This document shows, one piece after another, positions 22,079-32,847 of a stretch of 64,000 nucleotides of DNA (position 1 is its first letter; each line of letters begins with the position of its first letter). The DNA lies in contig CABYZW010000001.1 in assembly GCA_902523615.1 (NCBI GenBank), positions 62,001 through 126,000 of the forward strand, in the 5' to 3' direction. The notes beneath the pieces were generated by a model, which had not been told where the DNA came from, ran no database searches, and saw nothing but the letters and a program-made list of their open reading frames with translations. This DNA is from an uncultured Pelagibacteraceae bacterium (GTDB lineage Bacteria > Pseudomonadota > Alphaproteobacteria > Pelagibacterales > Pelagibacteraceae). A program made the translations under genes and the position numbers.

Positions 22079-22164
22079 CTAAAAAACCTATCTTTTATAC
22101 TTATTTTGCTATTGTAATTGAGGGTTTATAATAGTATATCCTGATTTTTTATTAAAGAACATAA

Positions 22165-22518
22165 ATGAATTTATACGAACATACAATTATAGCCAGACAA
22201 GACACCTCCCCAAGTGAAATCAAGCAGTTAACTGAAAAATATTCTAAAATTGTTGAGAAAAATGAAGGTGAAATTGTTAAGACAGAAAATTGGGGACTAT
22301 TAAATCTTTCTTATTTAATAAAAAAAAATAGAAAAGGTAGTTACATTCACTTTAAGATTAAAGGTAAAGGAAATGTTGTAGAAGAATTAGAAAAAAATGA
22401 AGCATTAGATAAAAGGCTTTTAAGATATTTAACGGTTAGAGTTAAGAAGTTCGATTTAGAAACTAATTATTTCTCAAAAAAAGAAAATATTGAAAAAAAA
22501 GAAGAAAGTAAAAGTTAA
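22165..22518 (+). CDS. rpsF: 30S ribosomal protein S6
   Basis: [44 protein letters not shown]; rpsF-rpsR-rplI order. Confidence 0.95.
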   Translation: MNLYEHTIIARQDTSPSEIKQLTEKYSKIVEKNEGEIVKTENWGLLNLSYLIKKNRKGSYIHFKIKGKGNVVEELEKNEALDKRLLRYLTVRVKKFDLETNYFSKKENIEKKEESKS

Positions 22519-22520
22519 TA

Positions 22521-22793
22521 ATGGCAAAAAGACAAAGTGGAAATAAGAAAAGTAGGCAAAGCAACTTTGCCAAACTAAGTATTTTTCAACCAAATAAATA
22601 TAAATTTAAAAAAAGTTGTCCATTGTCTATAAAAGGTGCACCAATAATAGATTATAAAAATATTAAACTTTTGAAAAAATATATCTCGGAAAATGGTAAA
22701 ATCTTACCCTCTAGAATAACGAATGTTAGTCAAAAGAAGCAAAGAGAGCTGTCTATGTCTATTAAAAGAGCAAGAAACTTAGCTTTATTGTAA
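22521..22793 (+). CDS. rpsR: 30S ribosomal protein S18
   Basis: [48 protein letters not shown]. Confidence 0.96.
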   Translation: MAKRQSGNKKSRQSNFAKLSIFQPNKYKFKKSCPLSIKGAPIIDYKNIKLLKKYISENGKILPSRITNVSQKKQRELSMSIKRARNLALL

Positions 22794-23252
22794 ATGAAAG
22801 TAATTTTATTAGAAAATATAAAAAAAATTGGCTCAATAGGAGAAATAATTGAGGTAAAGAGAGGTTTCGCTAGAAATTTTTTAATTTCAAATAAAAAAGC
22901 ATTATATGCATCAAAAGATAATATCACGCAAGTCGAAAAAATTAAATCTGATTTATCAAAAAAGGACAATGAAAGAAAAAAACAAGCAAAAGAAGTTTAT
23001 GAAAAAATAAATAAAAAGGAATATCATATAAAGAAACTAAGCACAGAAAATAATGAGTTATATGGATCAGTAAAGCCTACAGAAATTTCAAAATTAATAT
23101 ACGAAATTGAAAAAATTGAAATAAAGCCCTCTTTAATACAACCAATCAAAGAAATAAAATCTTTAGGAAAATTTAAAGTTAAGATTTCTCTACACTCAGA
23201 AGTTGATGCTGAAATAAATATAAATGTTGAGTCTGCAGAAAGCATACAATAA
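22794..23252 (+). CDS. rplI: 50S ribosomal protein L9
   Basis: MKVILLENIKKIGSIGEIIEVKRGFARNFLI. Confidence 0.96.
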   Translation: MKVILLENIKKIGSIGEIIEVKRGFARNFLISNKKALYASKDNITQVEKIKSDLSKKDNERKKQAKEVYEKINKKEYHIKKLSTENNELYGSVKPTEISKLIYEIEKIEIKPSLIQPIKEIKSLGKFKVKISLHSEVDAEININVESAESIQ

Positions 23253-23319
23253 TTATACAATTTTTTCCCCAACCTTTTTTTTAAATTTTTATTGATAATT
23301 TTTGATATAAATTCCCTTT

Positions 23320-24738
23320 ATGGAAAATAATTTAAGTGTAGTTAAAGATAACTTTAAAGAATTGCCAAACAATATTGAAGCAGAACAAGCAGTTATTGGA
23401 TCAATATTGGTTACAAATGAAATATTTGATGAAATTAATACTATTATTTCAAGTAATAATTTTTACGATCCTATGCACCAAAAAATTTTTAGTGCAATTG
23501 AGAACCTTATTTATAAAGGAATGCTTGCAAACCCCATCACTCTCAAAAATTATTTTGAAAATGAAAATGATGATATTAATGTACCTGAATATTTGGTAAA
23601 AATTACGAAATTTTCAACTTCTACAAGACAATCTATTGAATATTCTAAAATTATCTATGACATGTTTGTAAGGAGAGAACTAATTAAAATTTCTGAACAA
23701 ACTATAGATACAGCAAAACTAAATGATTTAAATACGAATGGGCAAAATATAATTGAAAATTCTGAAAAGTTGTTATTTAAACTTGCTGAGAAAGGGTCAT
23801 TCAATTCATCATTGATAAAATTTGATGAGGCAATGAAACAAACAATTGAAATGGCCTCAGCTGCTTACAAAAATGAAGAGGGAATAGTAGGAGTTCCTAC
23901 TGGCCTTAGAGACTTAGATGATAGACTTGGAGGTTTACATCAATCTGACTTGATAATAATAGCTGGAAGACCTTCCATGGGTAAAACCGCTCTTGCAACA
24001 AATATAGCATTCAATGCTGCTCAGAAACTTCAAGATAAAAGCAGAAAATCCTCTATAGCTTTTTTTTCATTAGAAATGTCTTCAGAACAATTATCAACAA
24101 GAATTTTGGCTGAACAGTCAAGAATAAAATCTAACGATATTAGACGTGGAAGAATTTCAGATGAGCAGTTTGACAAATTTTTGGAAACCTCAAAAAATAT
24201 TTCAGAACTACCATTGTATATTGATGAAACACCAGCAATTAGTATTGCTGCTATGAGCAACAGAGCTAGAAGGATAAAAAGATTATTTGGATTAGATATG
24301 ATTGTTGTGGATTATATTCAATTAATGAGAGGAACCTTAAATAATAAAGATGGAAGAGTTCAAGAAATTTCTGAAATCACTCAAGGTTTAAAGGCCACTG
24401 CTAAAGAGCTTTCAGTTCCAGTAGTCGCTCTTTCACAGTTATCTAGAGCAGTTGAACAGAGAGATGATAAAAAACCACAATTATCAGATCTAAGAGAATC
24501 TGGTTCTATTGAACAGGATGCGGATGTTGTAATGTTCGTCTATAGAGAAGCTTACTACTTAGAAAGAAAAGAACCACGACCCGCTACAGTAGAACACGCT
24601 GAATGGCAGGCAAAAATGAATGAAGTTTCAAATTTAGCCGAAATTATCATAGGTAAACAAAGACATGGGCCAACAGGAAATGTAATGCTAGAGTTTGAAG
24701 CAATGTTTACAAAATTTAAAGATACTCAAAATACCTAA
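23320..24738 (+). CDS. dnaB: Replicative DNA helicase
   Basis: PNNIEAEQAVIGSIL, IIAGRPSMGKTALATNIA, FSLEMSSEQL, VVDYIQLMRG, LSDLRESGSIEQDADVVMFVYRE. Confidence 0.98.
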   Translation: MENNLSVVKDNFKELPNNIEAEQAVIGSILVTNEIFDEINTIISSNNFYDPMHQKIFSAIENLIYKGMLANPITLKNYFENENDDINVPEYLVKITKFSTSTRQSIEYSKIIYDMFVRRELIKISEQTIDTAKLNDLNTNGQNIIENSEKLLFKLAEKGSFNSSLIKFDEAMKQTIEMASAAYKNEEGIVGVPTGLRDLDDRLGGLHQSDLIIIAGRPSMGKTALATNIAFNAAQKLQDKSRKSSIAFFSLEMSSEQLSTRILAEQSRIKSNDIRRGRISDEQFDKFLETSKNISELPLYIDETPAISIAAMSNRARRIKRLFGLDMIVVDYIQLMRGTLNNKDGRVQEISEITQGLKATAKELSVPVVALSQLSRAVEQRDDKKPQLSDLRESGSIEQDADVVMFVYREAYYLERKEPRPATVEHAEWQAKMNEVSNLAEIIIGKQRHGPTGNVMLEFEAMFTKFKDTQNT

Positions 24739-24758
24739 TTTCAAATATAAAAGAGGTA

Positions 24759-27146
24759 ATGTTTGCCCAATTTTATCAAGATTTCATATTAAAAAAACCA
24801 AAATCTATTTTTGTAATTTTAACAATAATTCTGTTAAGCTTTGGATACCATTCTAAAGATTTCCGTTTAGATGCTTCATCAGAAACCTTGCTGATTGAAG
24901 GTGATCCAGATCTTAAATATCTGCAAGAAATTTCAGAGAGATATGGATCTAAGGAATTTCTAATTTTAACTTATACCCCAAATGAGGCAATGGTGTCAGA
25001 TAATTCTATAAATAATCTTCTTAGCTTAAAATACAAAATTCAAAGTTTAGAATGGGTTCATAGTGTAGTTACATTATTAGATGTTCCATTATTAATAAGC
25101 TCAGACGAACCTCTTAAAGAAAGACTTAAAAATTTTAAAACTCTTAAAGACGAAGATGTTGATAAGCAAAGAGGTTTTAATGAAATTATGAATAGTCCTG
25201 TTTTCAGGAATTTTGTTATAAGTGAAGATGGAAAAACAAGTGGTATCATAGTTAATATTAAAAAAGATAAATCACTCGAGAACTTAAATGATAAGTCAAC
25301 AAAAGAAATTGAAAATCTCAAAGATGAAATTAAGAAAAAAAACCATCAAAATATAATTGAAATAAGAGATGTAATTAAAAGTTACGAGAATATCGGTAAA
25401 ATTCATTTAGGTGGAATACCAATGATAGCTGACGACATGATGTCGTTTATAAAAAACGATATAGTTGTTTTTGGAATTGGAGTTTTTTTATTCATAGTTG
25501 CTACTTTGTGGTTTGTTTTTAAAAAGTTAATTTGGATACTTGTTCCAATAAGTAGCTGTTTTTTTTCAGTTGTCATAATGATGGGAATATTAGGTTTGCT
25601 GGGGTGGAAGGTGACTGTAATTTCCTCAAACTTTATTGCTCTGATGTTAATTCTAACTATGGCAATGAATATACATATGAGCACAAGGTTTCTTCAATTG
25701 AGTGATAAATATCCAAATAAAAATGTTTTAGAATTAATTTTTTTAACAACTAGTAAAATGTTTTGGCCAATTTTGTACACAGTTTTAACTACAATAATTG
25801 CATTTCTATCTTTAATTTTTAGTGAAATTAAACCTATTATAGATTTCGGTTGGATGATGACTTTAGGACTAATTACTTCTTTCACTATAACTTTTACTCT
25901 TCTCCCAGTTTTAATTAATTTTGTTCCAAAAGAAAATATAGTTTTAAGACAGTATGAAAATTCTATAATTACCTCTTTTTTTTCAAAGGTCTCACAAAAT
26001 AATCAAAAAATAATATTTGCTTTGACTGGGATAATTATAATATTAAGTTTATTTGGTATTAGTAGACTTGAAGTAGAAAATAGTTTCATCAATTATTTTA
26101 ATAAAAAAACAGAAATTTATAAAGGTATGAAACTTATAGATGAAAAATTAGGTGGAACTACTCCATTAGAAGTGATTGTAAAATTTTCAAAAAAAGAAAA
26201 AGAAAAAATTGATAACAAAGATGAATTTGAAGATTGGGATGATGGAGGAGATGAGAATGATGAAAAATATTGGTTTACTAAAGATAAAATAGATAAAATA
26301 TCATCAATCCACAATTACCTAGATAGTTTGCCACAAGTTGGAAAAGTTTTATCATTTTCTTCAATCATAGATGTAGCTACATTATTGAATAACAACAAGC
26401 CCTTAGGCACTTTAGAAATGGGAGTTTTATATTCAAAGATACCGGAAACCATTAAAACAGAAATAGTTAATCCTTATATTTCTATAAAAGACAATGAGGC
26501 TCGGATCAATTTGAGAATAATAGATTCACAGGAGAATTTAAAAAGAAATGAATTAATTAAAAAAATAAACTATGATCTAAAAAATAAAATTGGACTTAAA
26601 GAAAATGAATTCAAACTGGCTGGCGTTTTGATACTTTTTAACAATTTGCTTCAGAGTCTTTTTAAGTCTCAAATTCTTACTTTAGGTTTGGTGATAATTG
26701 GTATATTTTTAATGTTTGTTATACTTTTTAGAAACATAAAATTGTCATTAATTGGAGTGATACCAAATTTTATAGCTGCGTTTTTTATATTGGGAATAAT
26801 AGGTTTGATTGGTATCCCTTTAGATATGATGACTATTACAATTGCAGCAATTACAATTGGTATAGCAGTTGATAATAGCATTCACTACATCTACAGATTT
26901 AAAGAGGAGTTTAATAATTACAAAGACTATAATAGAACTATTAATCTGTGCCATTCTACTGTAGGTAAAGCGATTTTAAACACTTCGATTACGATCGTTT
27001 TTGGTTTCTCAATATTAATTTTATCTAATTTTATTCCTACAATTTATTTTGGAGTTTTTACTGGTATTGCAATGTTGTTAGCTATGATTTCTGTATTAAC
27101 TTTGCTTCCAGCTTTGATTTTGTTGATAAAGCCATTTGGAAAATAA
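24759..27146 (+). CDS. RND/MMPL-superfamily transporter
   Basis: Two repeated multi-TM halves, large periplasmic domains, TITIAAITIGIAVDNSIHYIYRF. Confidence 0.85.
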   Translation: MFAQFYQDFILKKPKSIFVILTIILLSFGYHSKDFRLDASSETLLIEGDPDLKYLQEISERYGSKEFLILTYTPNEAMVSDNSINNLLSLKYKIQSLEWVHSVVTLLDVPLLISSDEPLKERLKNFKTLKDEDVDKQRGFNEIMNSPVFRNFVISEDGKTSGIIVNIKKDKSLENLNDKSTKEIENLKDEIKKKNHQNIIEIRDVIKSYENIGKIHLGGIPMIADDMMSFIKNDIVVFGIGVFLFIVATLWFVFKKLIWILVPISSCFFSVVIMMGILGLLGWKVTVISSNFIALMLILTMAMNIHMSTRFLQLSDKYPNKNVLELIFLTTSKMFWPILYTVLTTIIAFLSLIFSEIKPIIDFGWMMTLGLITSFTITFTLLPVLINFVPKENIVLRQYENSIITSFFSKVSQNNQKIIFALTGIIIILSLFGISRLEVENSFINYFNKKTEIYKGMKLIDEKLGGTTPLEVIVKFSKKEKEKIDNKDEFEDWDDGGDENDEKYWFTKDKIDKISSIHNYLDSLPQVGKVLSFSSIIDVATLLNNNKPLGTLEMGVLYSKIPETIKTEIVNPYISIKDNEARINLRIIDSQENLKRNELIKKINYDLKNKIGLKENEFKLAGVLILFNNLLQSLFKSQILTLGLVIIGIFLMFVILFRNIKLSLIGVIPNFIAAFFILGIIGLIGIPLDMMTITIAAITIGIAVDNSIHYIYRFKEEFNNYKDYNRTINLCHSTVGKAILNTSITIVFGFSILILSNFIPTIYFGVFTGIAMLLAMISVLTLLPALILLIKPFGK

Positions 27147-27150
27147 TTAA

Positions 27151-27696
27151 ATGTCGGAAGTATTAAGTGATTTATACGAAAAAACTTCACTAATCGATAT
27201 TATATACTTAACTGTCACAATTTTTTCATTAATTAAATGTTACAAGAATGGTTTTATATTAAGTATTTTATCAATAGCAAAATGGCTTTTAGCATATATC
27301 TTGACCATAATTATTTTTCCAAAAATTAAACCTTATTTTAAAGATATAATTGATAATGAATATGTTCTTGATGTTGGTCTAGGAGTCTCATTATTTGTAA
27401 TTATAATATTCTTAATTTTGATAATAAATAAAGGTTTAAGTAAAGCTATTAGATATACGGGAATTGGTAGTTTGGATACTTTGTTCGGATTCTTTTTTGG
27501 GTTTATTCGAGCTTATATAATCTCAGTATTCATCTTTTCAGCCGTTCATATAGTATATAATCACGATAAATGGCCAATAAATTTGGATAAATCATACATC
27601 TTTCCATATTTAGAAAAAGGTAGTAATTATTTATTAAAAGAATTTCCTAATGAAAAAACATATCAAGATTCTAGAGAGAAAATTGAGGAGCTTTAA
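27151..27696 (+). CDS. cvpA: CvpA family membrane protein
   Basis: Four TM segments; immediately upstream of and overlapping purF. Confidence 0.8.
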   Translation: MSEVLSDLYEKTSLIDIIYLTVTIFSLIKCYKNGFILSILSIAKWLLAYILTIIIFPKIKPYFKDIIDNEYVLDVGLGVSLFVIIIFLILIINKGLSKAIRYTGIGSLDTLFGFFFGFIRAYIISVFIFSAVHIVYNHDKWPINLDKSYIFPYLEKGSNYLLKEFPNEKTYQDSREKIEEL

Positions 27697-29131
27697 TCCC
27701 AAATTAAAAGAGGAATGTGGTGTATTTGGTATTAGTAATACAAGAGATGCTTCTGCCTTAACTGCGCTTGGTCTTCATGCTCTACAACATCGTGGACAAG
27801 AAGGATGTGGGATTGTTTCATTTGATGGTAAAAAGTATTACTCAGAAAAAAGGTTTGGTTTGGTAGGTGATAATTTCAATAAAGAAAAAGTTCTAAATAA
27901 CCTTAAAGGTAATTACGCAATTGGTCACAACCGATATAGCACTACTGGCAATAATACACTTAGAAATATCCAGCCCTTCTTTGCAGATACGAATGCAGGT
28001 GGTATTGGTGTAGCTCATAATGGAAACCTAACGAATTCAATTTCATTAAGAAAAAGGCTGGTTGAAGAGGGTGCAATTTTTTATACTACGTCAGATACTG
28101 AGACGATTGTTCAGTTAATTGCAAAATCGAAAAGATCCAAAACAATTGATAAAGTCGTTGATGCTATATTTCAGATACAAGGTGGATACGCTTTAGTTAT
28201 GTTAACTCAGAACTCTTTAATTGGAGTAAGAGATCCTTTTGGAATAAGACCATTGATAATAGGTAAATTAGGTAAAAGCTATGTTTTAGCATCAGAAACT
28301 TGTGCATTAGATATTATTGGTGCAAAATTTTTAAGAGAAGTTGATAATGGTGAGATTGTTTTGATAGAAAATAATGAATTAAAAAGTATAAAACCTTTTC
28401 CTGCAAGGAAAGTAAGACCATGCGTTTTTGAATATATTTATTTTGCAAGACCTGACAGTATTATAGATAAAAAAACTGCTTATGAGCACAGAAAAAATTT
28501 AGGAAAAGAACTCGCAAATGAAAATAATATTGATTGTGATATTGTGGTGCCAGTCCCAGACTCTGGTAATGCTGCTGCTCTAGGATACTCTCAAAAATTA
28601 AAGATTAATTTTGAGCATGGTTTAATAAGAAATCATTATGTTGGTAGAACATTTATTGAACCAAGTCAAAAAATTCGAAGTTTAGGAGTTAAATTGAAAC
28701 TAAATGCAAACGAAACTACTATTAAAAACAAAAAAATTGTTCTAATAGATGACTCACTTGTTCGAGGGACTACTTCACATAAAATTGTTAAAATGTTGTA
28801 TGATGCAGGCGCGAAAGAAGTTCATGTTAGAATAGCTTGTCCTGAGATTAAATACCCTGATTTTTATGGGGTTGATACACCTACAAAAAAAGAATTGCTT
28901 GCAGCTAATAAATCAAATGAAGAAATAAAAGAATATATTGGAGCAAAATCTTTAAAATTTCTTTCAATAGATGGTCTATATAGAGCGGTTGGTTTTGAAA
29001 AAAGAAATGAGACTTATCCACAACTAACTGACCATTACTTTACTGGAGATTACCCAGTAAAACCAGTTGATGAATTAGGTGACGCCAAAATAACACAACT
29101 ATCACTATTAAGCACTGCATCAAATAACTAG
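27650..29131 (+). CDS. purF: Amidophosphoribosyltransferase
   Basis: EECGVFGI, GLHALQHRGQEGCGIVSF, GHNRYSTTG, IVLIDDSLVRGTTS. Confidence 0.97.
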   Translation: MKKHIKILERKLRSFNPKLKEECGVFGISNTRDASALTALGLHALQHRGQEGCGIVSFDGKKYYSEKRFGLVGDNFNKEKVLNNLKGNYAIGHNRYSTTGNNTLRNIQPFFADTNAGGIGVAHNGNLTNSISLRKRLVEEGAIFYTTSDTETIVQLIAKSKRSKTIDKVVDAIFQIQGGYALVMLTQNSLIGVRDPFGIRPLIIGKLGKSYVLASETCALDIIGAKFLREVDNGEIVLIENNELKSIKPFPARKVRPCVFEYIYFARPDSIIDKKTAYEHRKNLGKELANENNIDCDIVVPVPDSGNAAALGYSQKLKINFEHGLIRNHYVGRTFIEPSQKIRSLGVKLKLNANETTIKNKKIVLIDDSLVRGTTSHKIVKMLYDAGAKEVHVRIACPEIKYPDFYGVDTPTKKELLAANKSNEEIKEYIGAKSLKFLSIDGLYRAVGFEKRNETYPQLTDHYFTGDYPVKPVDELGDAKITQLSLLSTASNN

Positions 29132-29134
29132 ATC

Positions 29135-29692
29135 ATGAAAAAAGTAAGCTTTACAGAAATGAAAAATGGAACCAAAGAGGATTACCTCTTTTTAGATAAG
29201 CATGAGAAAGATTTTGCTAATAAAACATCAGAAAGAATATTAAATTTTATGTCTAATTTGACGGAAACATTAGAAGGTTATCAAATATCAAGATTGGAAC
29301 ATTCTCTTCAAAGTGCCACGAGGGCTTATAAAAATGGAGAAAGTGATGAGATGATTGTCGCTGCTTTACTACATGATATAGGAGACGAATTAGCACCCAT
29401 GAACCATTCTGAATATGCAGCATCAATATTAAAACCTTACGTTTCGGAAAGGACACATTGGATAATAGAAAAACATGGTGAGTTTCAAATGTATTATTAT
29501 GCACATCATTTAGGTGGAAATAGAAACAAAAGAGAAAAATATAAAGATCATAAGTATTACCAAGATACAATCGATTTTTGTGAAAAATATGATCAAAACT
29601 CATTTGACCCCAATTATAAGTCATTTTCCCTCGAATTTTTTAAGCCAATGGTAAAAAAAATATTTTCAAGAAAACCGTACTCTTTACTTTAA
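29135..29692 (+). CDS. HD-domain protein, resembling PhnZ-type HD proteins
   Basis: RLEHSLQSATRAYKNGESDEMIVAALLHDIGDELAPMNHSEYAASIL (LEHSLQ plus HD motif). Confidence 0.7.
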   Translation: MKKVSFTEMKNGTKEDYLFLDKHEKDFANKTSERILNFMSNLTETLEGYQISRLEHSLQSATRAYKNGESDEMIVAALLHDIGDELAPMNHSEYAASILKPYVSERTHWIIEKHGEFQMYYYAHHLGGNRNKREKYKDHKYYQDTIDFCEKYDQNSFDPNYKSFSLEFFKPMVKKIFSRKPYSLL

Positions 29693-29720
29693 TTTAAAAA
29701 TAAAAGATTATTTAATAACT

Positions 29721-31016
29721 ATGATTACATCTAAAGAAAAAATAATAAATTATTTTAAATCAGGTATTAAAGAAAATAAAAATTTTAAGATCGGTATAGA
29801 ACATGAAAAATTTCTATTTGATAACAAAGAAGATAAAAGAGTCTCTTACTCTAAAATTAAAGAAATGTTTAGCGCACTATCAGAATTTGGTTGGAACCCA
29901 ATTTTAGAAAAAGGAAATGTTGTTGGTTTAAATAAAAGTGGTAAAAATATTACTCTAGAACCTGGAAACCAAATTGAATTATCAGGAGATAAGTTGAACA
30001 ATATTCATGAGGCATGTGCAGAATCTCAGGATTATTTATTTGAATTAAGACAAGTAACAAAAAAAATAGGTGTCAATATTGTAAGTGCGGGATTTGATCC
30101 TATTTCAAAACTAAGTGAAATTCCAAACAATCCAAAAGAACGTTATAAATTAATGACAAAAGATATGCCAAAAGGAGGAGAGTTGAGTTTAGATATGATG
30201 TATCGTACTTGTGGAACTCAACTTAATATTGATTATGAATCTGAAAAAGATTTTATTAAAAAATTCAAAATATTAAATTCAATTGTTCCTATTATTATTG
30301 CCTTATTTGCAAATTCTTCGATAGTAGAAAAAAAAAATAGTAATTTTTTATCTTATAGATCGAAAGTTTGGCAAAACACTTCTAGAGGAGGACTCCCAAA
30401 AATTTTTTTTGAGGAATTAGATTTTGAAAAATACGCAGAATTTGTAATAAATTTTCCAATTCTATTTATAAAAGATAACGAAAAGTATATATCAGGAAAT
30501 AAATACCTCTTCAAAGATTTTATGAATGGAAAAATTAGTGAAATAGGTAATCGTATTCCTACTGAAAATGATTTGTCTATTCATTTAAGTACGATCTTTA
30601 CTGAGAATAGACTAAAAAAATATATTGAACTTAGATCTATGGACACATGTGGTTGGGATTGTCTGTGTGCTGGTCCTGCTTTCAATATTGGAATTTTATA
30701 TGGTAATCTTGACGAGGTTTATGAGTTAATATCTAGTTGGGATAAGAATAAAATTATTAATGCTTACCTTGAAGCTCCTCAAAAAGGATTTAACACACAA
30801 CTGATGGGTAAAGATCTTTTATACTGGTCATCAACTTTACTAAATTTATCAAGAGAAGGGTTAGAAAAAAGGGATATACTTAATAAAAGCGGAAAAAATG
30901 AGACATTATTTCTAAATCACTTACAAAAAGTAATTGATAATAAAACAACAAATGCAGACCATATGATTAATAAATTTTCTGAGAATGAAGATTTAAAAGA
31001 ATTATATGACAAATAA
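29721..31016 (+). CDS. gshA: Glutamate-cysteine ligase, plant/alphaproteobacterial type
   Basis: KIGIEHEKFLFD, MMYRTCGTQLNIDYESE, ELRSMDTCGWDCLCAGPAF; gshB follows. Confidence 0.9.
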   Translation: MITSKEKIINYFKSGIKENKNFKIGIEHEKFLFDNKEDKRVSYSKIKEMFSALSEFGWNPILEKGNVVGLNKSGKNITLEPGNQIELSGDKLNNIHEACAESQDYLFELRQVTKKIGVNIVSAGFDPISKLSEIPNNPKERYKLMTKDMPKGGELSLDMMYRTCGTQLNIDYESEKDFIKKFKILNSIVPIIIALFANSSIVEKKNSNFLSYRSKVWQNTSRGGLPKIFFEELDFEKYAEFVINFPILFIKDNEKYISGNKYLFKDFMNGKISEIGNRIPTENDLSIHLSTIFTENRLKKYIELRSMDTCGWDCLCAGPAFNIGILYGNLDEVYELISSWDKNKIINAYLEAPQKGFNTQLMGKDLLYWSSTLLNLSREGLEKRDILNKSGKNETLFLNHLQKVIDNKTTNADHMINKFSENEDLKELYDK

Positions 31017-31932
31017 AATTGTTGCTATACAAGGAGATCACCCCTCTAAACTTAATCCAAAAACAGATACTAGTATTTTTTTAGCAAATGAAATCCAGAA
31101 CAAAAAATATAAAATATTCTATTACGATCCGAAAAATTTATCCATTATCAATTCTAAAGTAGTGGCAGATGGTTTCTTCATCAAATTTAATTATAAAAGT
31201 AAAAAAATTTACAAAATATTAAAAAGTAGAAGGTTAAATCTTGAAAAATGTAAATTTATTCTAATAAGACAAGATCCTCCATTTAATTTAGAATATATAT
31301 CTACTACTTACATCTTAGATACTATAAAAAATAAAGTAAGAGTTATTAATGATCCAACCTCAATTAGAGACGTATCTGAAAAATTTTACTCTGCTAAGTA
31401 CCAGGAATTTATGCCTAAAACTATTTTTACTCAAAATATAGTTGAAATCAAAAAATTTTTTATAAAAAATAGAAAAGTAATATTAAAGCCTGCTCACAAT
31501 TATAGTGGTAACGATATATATCTATTAGATAAATTTAATTTAACGTTTGTTAAGAAATTTATAAAAAAACATAATTATATAATTTGTCAGAAATATTTAC
31601 CAAAAATAAAAAAAGGAGATAAGAGAATTTTTTTAATCAATGGTAAAATTGTAGGTGCAATATCAAGAATACCAAAAGTAGGATCTTTTTTAAGTAACAT
31701 GAGCAAAGGAGCTATACCAATAGGTACAAAATTAACTAAGATTGAAAAAAGAGTATCAAAATTAGTCGCTGGTAATTTAAAAAAAAAGAATATTTTTTTT
31801 GCAGGTATTGATTTTATTGATCAAAAACTTAATGGAGATATTAATGTTACTTCCCCTACGGGTTTAAAAACTTATTACGACTTGACAAAAATCAATTTAG
31901 CTAAATCTTTTTGGAAAGAGCTTAAAGCTTGA
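31006..31932 (+). CDS. gshB: Glutathione synthase
   Basis: LIRQDPPFNLEYISTTYILD, DPTSIRDVSEKFYSAKY, ILKPAHNYSGNDIY, INVTSPTGLKTY. Confidence 0.92.
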   Translation: MTNKIVAIQGDHPSKLNPKTDTSIFLANEIQNKKYKIFYYDPKNLSIINSKVVADGFFIKFNYKSKKIYKILKSRRLNLEKCKFILIRQDPPFNLEYISTTYILDTIKNKVRVINDPTSIRDVSEKFYSAKYQEFMPKTIFTQNIVEIKKFFIKNRKVILKPAHNYSGNDIYLLDKFNLTFVKKFIKKHNYIICQKYLPKIKKGDKRIFLINGKIVGAISRIPKVGSFLSNMSKGAIPIGTKLTKIEKRVSKLVAGNLKKKNIFFAGIDFIDQKLNGDINVTSPTGLKTYYDLTKINLAKSFWKELKA

Positions 31933-32789
31933 ACAATTTAACTAATCAACAAAAGGGCTCTTTACTAGCGTTTACAGCAGTTTTGTTTATCACCCCAGAT
32001 TCATTATTTATAAGACTTTCGAATCTGGATACTTGGGGACTAGTTTTTTATAGGGGAATGATACCTTTTTTTACTGTGTTCTTAGTTATGCTGCTAATTT
32101 ATAGACTAAGTTTTTTTAAAATTCTTTTTTCAAGTGGCTATCATGGGCTTATATATGTTGGAACATTTAGTGTAACAAATATTACTTTTGTTGTTTCAAT
32201 ACAGAACACAAATGTAGCAAATACCCTAGTAATGATAGCCACAGCTCCCATGTTATCTGCTATTCTGGGTGTCTTTTTTCTAAAAGAGCCTCCAGATAGA
32301 AAAACTTGGATCTCTATCATTATTACCTTTTTAGCTGTAATTTATATTTTTTTTGACTCTTTAAGATTAGGAAATTTTTATGGAGATATTTTGGGGTTTG
32401 TCACTGCCATAGGACTTGCAATCGGTGCTGTAACAATCCGCTCGGCTAGATCTAAAAATCTTGTTCCAGCGGCAGTTGTAGGGAAATTATTTGTAGCAAT
32501 TTTTGCTTTATTTTTCATTGAAAGTTTTAATCTTGAAAATAGAGATACTATTATTGTGCCTTTGATGTGTATCTTATGTGTTGCAATACCATTTGTATTA
32601 GTAACTATAGCTCCAAGATTCATACCTGCTGCGGAAGTAAATTTATTTTTCTTGTTAGAAACTATTATAGGTCCAATATGGGTTTGGCTGATAATTAAAG
32701 AACAACCAAGCATAGAAACCCTTTATGGGGGTGCAGTTATAATTACTACAATTGCTATTCATTCATTTTTAAAATTAAGAAATCAGTAA
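31929..32789 (+). CDS. DMT (EamA) superfamily transporter
   Basis: ~10 TM; APMLSAILGVFFLKEPPDRKTW; TTG start overlapping the gshB stop. Confidence 0.85.
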   Translation: MNNLTNQQKGSLLAFTAVLFITPDSLFIRLSNLDTWGLVFYRGMIPFFTVFLVMLLIYRLSFFKILFSSGYHGLIYVGTFSVTNITFVVSIQNTNVANTLVMIATAPMLSAILGVFFLKEPPDRKTWISIIITFLAVIYIFFDSLRLGNFYGDILGFVTAIGLAIGAVTIRSARSKNLVPAAVVGKLFVAIFALFFIESFNLENRDTIIVPLMCILCVAIPFVLVTIAPRFIPAAEVNLFFLLETIIGPIWVWLIIKEQPSIETLYGGAVIITTIAIHSFLKLRNQ

Positions 32790-32847
32790 GTTTGTCACAA
32801 TTAAGACTTGATTTAACACTAAATCACCAATAGTTACTCCAGTTTTT

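Noticed and set aside
22108-22132. Possible rpsF promoter (TTGCTA ... TATAAT)
   Set aside because: Good -10 at 22127-22132 but the -35 is weak and the spacer only about 15 bp; not confident enough to list.
25058-26881. Several minus-strand ORFs opposite the RND/MMPL transporter
   Set aside because: Antisense shadow ORFs of a coding frame; isoleucine/serine-rich with no domain signal.
27650-27696. 47-nt overlap of cvpA and purF as a possible recoding site
   Set aside because: More simply explained by overlapping genes or a slightly later purF start; no slippery sequence logic needed.
29253-29624. 123-aa minus-strand ORF antisense to the HD-domain gene
   Set aside because: Fully inside a well-supported CDS; translation is His/Phe/Leu-rich antisense-like sequence with no recognisable motif.
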